Source: JBJXGC01 sp046154545 (GTDB lineage: Bacteria > Chloroflexota > Dehalococcoidia > Tepidiformales > Tepidiformaceae). Taken from it: a DNA stretch of 16,512 nucleotides. A program made the translations under genes and the position numbers. The stretch lies in the NCBI GenBank assembly GCA_046154545.1, contig JBJXGC010000283.1:1-16512 (forward strand). The letters are read 5' to 3'. Every line of letters begins with the position of its first letter. Within the stretch, counting starts at the first letter, position 1. The notes under the pieces were generated by a model that was given only the letters and a program-made list of their open reading frames with translations, did no database searches and was not told the DNA's origin. Positions 13,426-16,512 of the stretch are shown here, in pieces.

Positions 13426-13986
13426 CTACGTCACCGTGAGCGGGACACCGTCGCGGCAGAGCTGACACTCCTCCGGCGTCCACGAGGCCACATCAATGCT
13501 GAGGCAGGCGAAGAAGGGGACGCCGAAGTCGGCCTTGCCCCCGGTGCGATCGACAAGCACGCCCACGCCGCAAGGGGTGGCCCCCCGCTGGCGGACCGCG
13601 TCGACCACCTCGCGGATGCTTCCACCCGTCGTCAGCACGTCGTCCACCACGAGGACCTGGTCGCCCGGGCCGATCTCGAAGCCGCGCTTGAACTCGCGGC
13701 CCGCTGCCCCGTCGTCCCGTTTCTCGGCGATGAGGCTGCGGAGACCGAGGTGGCGTGCCGTCTCGTAGCTAAGGATGATCCCACCCGTTGTCGGGCCAAC
13801 AACCAGGTTCACGCGCCCGCGGAAATGCTCGGCGATTCGGAGGCACATTTCGCCGGTCACGTCCGGCCACTGCAGGATCCGGAACTTCTCGATGTACGTG
13901 TCGCCGTGGCGGCCGCTTGCGAACTGAAAGTGGCCGCGGAGGATGGCGCCGCGTTCGGCCAGCTGCTGCTCAAGGTCGATAGTCAC
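13426..13986 (-). CDS. pyrE: Orotate phosphoribosyltransferase
   Basis: A 186-residue type I phosphoribosyltransferase that makes orotidine 5'-phosphate from orotate and PRPP in pyrimidine synthesis. Seen: FQFASGRHGDTYIEK (20-34, family N-terminal motif), VVGPTTGG (62-69), AEKRDD (87-92) and the PRPP loop VLVVDDVLTTGGS (111-123) with the two acidic residues. Length is normal. The GTG start at 13986 is chosen because the family motif begins soon after; there is only a CCGGGG stretch ahead. A TACCTT hexamer lies 6 nt before the GTG, similar to the arrangement at the DinB-like gene. It lies 45 bp after lepB and 69 bp before the DinB-like gene on the same strand. Orotate use is inferred from the family motifs. 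Confidence 0.9.
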   Translation of the reverse strand: MTIDLEQQLAERGAILRGHFQFASGRHGDTYIEKFRILQWPDVTGEMCLRIAEHFRGRVNLVVGPTTGGIILSYETARHLGLRSLIAEKRDDGAAGREFKRGFEIGPGDQVLVVDDVLTTGGSIREVVDAVRQRGATPCGVGVLVDRTGGKADFGVPFFACLSIDVASWTPEECQLCRDGVPLTVT

Positions 13987-14031
13987 CCCCGGAAGGTACG
14001 CCAGGGGACCATGTAGCCGCCACCCACGAAC

Positions 14032-16512
14032 CTACCGCCCGGCCGCCGCCTTTTGCGGTTCCTCTGTCGGGATTGCGATGGAAGGGAGCGGCGTGTCCGT
14101 GATCTTCGGCGAGCCGTTCGGGGCGGGCCCGAACTGCGCTTTGGGCCAGTAGGAGAGCAGCGCCTTGCCGATGATCAGGTCCTTCGGGATGAGCCCCACC
14201 TGGGAGCTGCGGCTGTCGAGGCTGTTGTCGCGGTTATCACCCATCACGAAGTATTGCCCCTCGGGGATGGCCACCTTGGGCCGGTTGTCGTGCCACGGCG
14301 TCTTGATGTACGGCTCATCGAGCAAGAACCCGTCGATGTACACCCGCCCGTCCACGATCTCCACCGTCTCTCCCGGGAGGCCGACGACCCGTTTGATGAG
14401 GTCCGTATCAGGCTTTTTGGGGTCGATCAGGACGATGATGTCGCCCCGGTCGGGTGCGTGGAAGACGTGCCGCTTCGGCTCGGCCCCGGGGTCGAGGAAC
14501 GGGAGAAAGCGGCTCATCTTATCGACGTCTACCTCGGAATAGACCAGCTTGTTCACGATCAGGAACTGCCCGTCTTTCAGGGTCGGGAACATCGAACTGC
14601 CATCGACTTTGAAGTTCTGGAAGCTCGCCCGGACGGCCAGGAAGACGAGGAGTGCCAGGAGCCCCGTCTCCACCAGCTCCCGGATGAGTGTGCGTCCCCG
14701 GTTCGCGTTGGCGGCGGGCACGGCTAGCTCATCCTCGCCGAACCCGGCGAAGGCGCCGGGGAGCGGGAAGGTATCGTCGAATCCCACGCGGCCCGCATCG
14801 GACCAGCCCGGCGGTGGAGCAGCCGGCCCGAACGGCGAGGACGCCGCCATGCTGTCGCTGGGCGTCAGCCTCGCCGACGGCGGCGTCCAGGACGCTGCCT
14901 GTGTGCGCGAGCTGATAGCGATGGATTCCGTCTCATTGACGAGCTCAGCGGCGAGCTTCCCGAAGAGCGGCTCGAAGGCCTCCATCGCCGCGTCATCCGC
15001 GGGCTCGGGGTCGTCCTCTACGGCCTGGCTGGCGTGGGCCTCGAAGGCCCGCAGGAGGGTGTCGTCGTCCGATTCGGCCTCCGCCCAGCGTGGGATGTCG
15101 AGGGCCGGTGCCGGTGGCGCTGGAGCTTCGTCCGCCCACGCTGCCGGCTCCGGCGCCGCCGGCTCAGGCTCGGGATACCTGGTGACAATCGGCGCCGCTG
15201 TCAGCTCCTCGCTCTTCGCTTCAGGACGCTTCCCGAGGTAGACGCTGGCGGCATCCGGGCCGCGGTCGTCGTAGCCACTGGCGGCGACGATGGCCGCCCA
15301 CGGGTCGTCCTCCGTCGTGACCTCGGCGGCGGGGGCCGGCTCACGGTCTTCCCACTGGCGGCTCACCGCGTACCCATCGGTGGCTCGGTGGGGGCCGGCC
15401 GGGCTTGCCGTGTCATCCTCCGGCTCCCAGGCTGGCGGTGGCGGGAGATTCGCCGCCGCTCGCGAGGGCCCGTGGTTCGGGGACGTGCGGGCCCAGAGAG
15501 TCGCCGGGTCCCACGCCGGGCGCGCCAACGGCGGCGCAGCCTCATCTGGGTCAGGCTGTTCGACTTCTTCGGCCCTGTCGGCGGCGCTGAATGCGCGCGC
15601 AAAGAGGTCCCTGGTGAGCGGGGCATCGAACTCGTCGCCCTCTTCCGCTTCGAATGCCGGCGGCTCTGGCTCCAGGGCCGCCGCTGGCGGATCGATCTCG
15701 GCCGCGGGCTGCTCGACCTCGCCAGGTCCGTCGGCAGCGCTAAATGCGCGCTTCCAGAGGTCCCTGGTGAGCGGCGCATCGAGGTCATCGCCCTCTTCCG
15801 CTTCGAATGCCGGGGGCTCTGGCTCCAGGACCGCCGCTGGCGGATCCATCTCGGCCGCGGGCTGCTCGACCTCGCCAGGTCTGTCGGCAGCGCTAAATGC
15901 GCGCTTCCAGAGGTCTCTGGTGAGCGGCGAATCGAGGTCGTCGCTGTCTTCCGCTTCGAATGCCGGCGGTTCTGGCTCCAGGACCGCCGCTGGCGGATCC
16001 ATCTCGGCCGCCCGCTGCTCGACCTCGCCAGCCCTGTCGGCGGCGCTGAATGCGCGCGCAAAGAGGTCACGCGTCAGCGGCGCATCAGGCTCGTCGGCGT
16101 CCGCGTCGCTGGCGCCGGACGGCGCCGGCTCCAGCGGGGCAGCCGGTGGCGCAACCTCGTCCGGTCCAGGCTGCCGCGCTGCTGCGGGGCTATTGGCAGC
16201 GCTGAATGCGCGCGCCCAAAGGTCACGCGTCAGGGGAGCGTCCTGCTCGGCGTCGCCCTCCACGAAGGCATGCCGGGTGGCGCCCCCGGCCGGCGCCGCG
16301 GCGGGGCGCACGGCGGAATGTTCGTCGTTCTCAGGTCCAGGCGCGGATGTCGCCCAGCTAACCGGCGCGCCTGGCGTCACGGTCGCTGGTGAACCGAAAG
16401 GGAGTGGTTCCTCCGTTTCCTGTTCGGCCATGAACGACGCCCAGGGGTCGTCGTCGTCCAGCTCTTGCCTGGCGCTCTCCTGGCCGGGCGGCCAATGACT
16501 CGGTGGTTGGAT
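14032..16512 (-). CDS. lepB: Signal peptidase I with giant repeat-bearing N-terminal extension (5' partial)
   Basis: Residue numbers count from an in-frame ATG at 16431. The last 222 residues are a type I signal peptidase, which removes signal peptides at the outer face of the membrane: one transmembrane helix (about 588-602, TGLLALLVFLAV), catalytic Ser613 in VDGSSMFPTL, the general-base Lys680 in LIKRVVGLPGE, and GDNRDNSLDSRS. Before that lie at least 577 residues rich in Pro, Ala, Glu and Asp, with no other predicted domain, expected to be cytosolic and disordered. They hold five repeats centred on PLTRDLWARAFSAA (Ser77 to Ser282). The frame stays open through the window end (27 more codons, including DDDDPWASF) and the ATG has no ribosome site, so the true start probably lies outside. 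Catalytic part sure; role of the extension unknown. Confidence 0.88.
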   Translation of the reverse strand: MQPPSHWPPGQESARQELDDDDPWASFMAEQETEEPLPFGSPATVTPGAPVSWATSAPGPENDEHSAVRPAAAPAGGATRHAFVEGDAEQDAPLTRDLWARAFSAANSPAAARQPGPDEVAPPAAPLEPAPSGASDADADEPDAPLTRDLFARAFSAADRAGEVEQRAAEMDPPAAVLEPEPPAFEAEDSDDLDSPLTRDLWKRAFSAADRPGEVEQPAAEMDPPAAVLEPEPPAFEAEEGDDLDAPLTRDLWKRAFSAADGPGEVEQPAAEIDPPAAALEPEPPAFEAEEGDEFDAPLTRDLFARAFSAADRAEEVEQPDPDEAAPPLARPAWDPATLWARTSPNHGPSRAAANLPPPPAWEPEDDTASPAGPHRATDGYAVSRQWEDREPAPAAEVTTEDDPWAAIVAASGYDDRGPDAASVYLGKRPEAKSEELTAAPIVTRYPEPEPAAPEPAAWADEAPAPPAPALDIPRWAEAESDDDTLLRAFEAHASQAVEDDPEPADDAAMEAFEPLFGKLAAELVNETESIAISSRTQAASWTPPSARLTPSDSMAASSPFGPAAPPPGWSDAGRVGFDDTFPLPGAFAGFGEDELAVPAANANRGRTLIRELVETGLLALLVFLAVRASFQNFKVDGSSMFPTLKDGQFLIVNKLVYSEVDVDKMSRFLPFLDPGAEPKRHVFHAPDRGDIIVLIDPKKPDTDLIKRVVGLPGETVEIVDGRVYIDGFLLDEPYIKTPWHDNRPKVAIPEGQYFVMGDNRDNSLDSRSSQVGLIPKDLIIGKALLSYWPKAQFGPAPNGSPKITDTPLPSIAIPTEEPQKAAAGR
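15580..16242 (-). repeat. Five in-frame 153/156-bp tandem repeats inside lepB
   Basis: The core D(A/S)PLTRDL(W/F)(A/K)RAFSAA occurs five times. Its AGCGCT position recurs at 15585, 15738, 15891, 16044 and 16200, i.e. steps of 153, 153, 153 and 156 bp (51, 51, 51, 52 codons). The two middle spacers (PPAAVLEPEPPAFEAE) are nearly identical at DNA level, which points to recent tandem duplication; the outermost unit is the most diverged. All units keep the reading frame. Confidence 0.9.

Noticed and set aside
12851..13483. The folP-like frame is open for another 211 codons upstream, suggesting a 615-residue protein.
   Set aside because: That part is antisense-free but lies out of frame over the well-supported DinB-like gene and is Arg/Pro/Gly-rich shadow translation; the GTGA overlap gives a better start.
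15580..16242. Regularly spaced repeats as a possible CRISPR array.
   Set aside because: Period is 153-156 bp, spacers are themselves repeated, and all units are in frame inside a coding region.
15034..16392. A 452-codon plus-strand frame opposite the lepB repeats.
   Set aside because: It is Arg/Gly/Trp-rich complement of the repeats; no domain, no ribosome site, and the minus strand encodes a recognisable enzyme in one frame.

Overview
The window is dense, high-G+C bacterial chromosome with genes on both strands. It has no rRNA, tRNA, CRISPR array or mobile element that I can see. It carries two luciferase-like (LLM) flavin/F420-type oxidoreductases, a nitronate monooxygenase-like enzyme and a thiolase/DUF35 pair, alongside folate, pyrimidine and secretion housekeeping genes. 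That mix would fit a Chloroflexota lineage such as Dehalococcoidia or an actinobacterium-like organism. This is inference from gene content only; no marker gene fixes the taxonomy.

Layout. 1-2828 (+): a secreted beta-propeller protein, a small cysteine-rich protein, and a threonine ammonia-lyase broken by one extra G in a G6 tract. 2825-4587 (-): a lipoprotein, a histidine phosphatase and a previously uncalled 50-residue membrane peptide. 4710-5642 (+): the first LLM oxidoreductase, preceded by a perfect inverted repeat. 5659-7813 (-): a thiolase-fold enzyme without the usual cysteines, overlapping by 4 bp a DUF35 protein without its zinc cysteines, then a receiver-like protein without its phosphoacceptor Asp. 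7891-8865 (+): the nitronate monooxygenase-like enzyme. 8903-9444 (-): two paralogous small Cys4 proteins of a family I do not recognise, one downstream of a nested inverted repeat. 9736-11628: a second, longer LLM oxidoreductase divergent from a MarR regulator, with a palindrome overlapping the LLM promoter. 11636-16512 (-): a run reading lepB, pyrE, DinB-like, folP-like. The lepB gene continues past the window edge.

How they fit together. The thiolase/DUF35 pair, the NMO and the LLM enzymes suggest acyl-CoA and small-molecule oxidation, but no substrate can be read from the sequence. The MarR/LLM pair looks like a self-contained regulatory unit. The lepB-pyrE-dinB-folP run has short gaps or overlaps and is probably co-transcribed at least in part.

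The most unusual items are: (a) a signal peptidase I fused behind a cytosolic, acidic, proline-rich extension of more than 570 residues with five 51-52-residue repeats; (b) the tandem Cys4 mini-protein family with its structured upstream region; (c) three neighbouring proteins (thiolase, DUF35, receiver) that each keep the fold signature but lack the canonical catalytic, metal or phosphate residues.
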